Shown in pieces: positions 4,882 to 5,020 of a DNA stretch of 5,020 bases. Within the stretch, counting starts at the first letter, position 1, and every line of letters begins with the position of its first letter. Made by a program: the position numbers and the translations under genes. This stretch comes from CALGFI01 sp036374435. Its GTDB lineage: Bacteria > Actinomycetota > UBA4738 > HRBIN12. The stretch lies in assembly GCA_036374435.1 (NCBI GenBank), contig DASUTU010000121.1:1-5020 (forward strand), written 5' to 3'. The notes under the pieces were generated by a model. That model had not been told where the DNA came from. It made no database searches and worked only from the letters and a program-made list of their open reading frames with translations.

Positions 4882-5020
4882 CGGTCCGTCCCTCCTCGAT
4901 CCTCGCTCCCACCATCCGGTCGGCCGCTTCGGCAGTCGAGACGCCGTCGGCCTCTGCACGCTCGAACACCTCGGCCAGCGTGTCCGCGATCGACCGGATC
5001 CGCTCGTCCCGCCTCGTCAG
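4871..5020 (-). CDS. Glu/Leu/Phe/Val dehydrogenase family, C-terminal fragment (runs off the right edge)
   Basis: The last 49 codons of a gene entering from the right on the minus strand, ending in TGA at 4873-4871. The reading is L-T-R-R-D-E-R, then IRSIADTLAEVFERAEADGV, then STAEAADRMVGARIEEGRTD-GP. The pattern I..I.DT...VF..A...G..T..AADRM...RIE closely resembles the C-terminal helices of leucine/phenylalanine/valine dehydrogenases, NAD-dependent enzymes that oxidatively deaminate amino acids. The catalytic and NAD-binding parts lie outside the window, so the substrate is unknown. The stop falls inside the pterin dehydratase gene (11-base overlap), and that gene's Shine-Dalgarno lies within these codons, pointing to an operon with coupled translation. 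Recognition rests on pattern memory of a short tail, hence moderate confidence. Confidence 0.7.
   Translation of the reverse strand: MTRRDERIRSIADTLAEVFERAEADGVSTAEAADRMVGARIEEGRTDGP
4890..4897 (-). promoter_or_regulatory. Shine-Dalgarno of the pterin dehydratase gene
   Basis: On the minus strand GAGGAGGG (4897-4890) stands about 8-9 bases before the ATG at 4881 and decides that start. It lies within the codons of the upstream dehydrogenase (I-E-E-G-R). Confidence 0.75.

Noticed and set aside
4882..4959. A longer pterin dehydratase starting at 4959
   Set aside because: The extra 26 residues overlap the dehydrogenase codons in another frame, do not resemble the family, and bypass the well-placed Shine-Dalgarno before 4881.
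1..5020. CRISPR array, tRNA or rRNA gene, insertion sequence, phage or defence island
   Set aside because: No spaced repeats, tRNA cloverleaf, transposase or integrase were seen. The only defence-like element is the small VapBC pair, a common family.

Overview
This is a GC-rich (roughly 70% by eye), densely coded bacterial window. GC-rich codon choice, very short gaps between genes, and several starts that look leaderless (a TANNNT box 7-8 bases before ATG/GTG, with no Shine-Dalgarno) suggest an actinobacterium, perhaps an uncultured soil lineage, or a similar high-GC phylum such as Chloroflexota. The phylum is inferred; no rRNA or phylogenetic marker is present.

Layout. Plus strand: a HEAT-repeat protein of unknown role (24-773); a two-gene VapBC-type toxin-antitoxin module (804-1438) with a one-base stop/start overlap; a two-domain ChrA/CHR-family transporter (1472-2629); glutamate-1-semialdehyde 2,1-aminomutase hemL (2640-3923); and methionine sulfoxide reductase msrA (4002-4523). 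Minus strand, convergent with msrA and separated from it by 7 bases: a pterin-4a-carbinolamine dehydratase (4881-4531). It is preceded, with an 11-base overlap, by the last 49 codons of a Glu/Leu/Phe/Val dehydrogenase-family gene that runs off the right edge.

The genes do not form one pathway. vapB-vapC is a self-contained module. chrA and hemL each seem to have their own leaderless promoter. msrA stands alone behind a 78-base gap containing an imperfect hairpin that covers part of its ribosome binding site. The dehydrogenase and pterin dehydratase overlap and are probably one transcript, possibly tied to aromatic or branched-chain amino acid metabolism.

I found no previously undescribed multi-gene system. 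The signals most worth a second look are regulatory: three matching leaderless promoter layouts, a 12-base direct repeat across the vapB -10 box, the hairpin over the msrA Shine-Dalgarno, and a strand-biased terminator-like hairpin after msrA that lies inside the 3' codons of the opposing gene.
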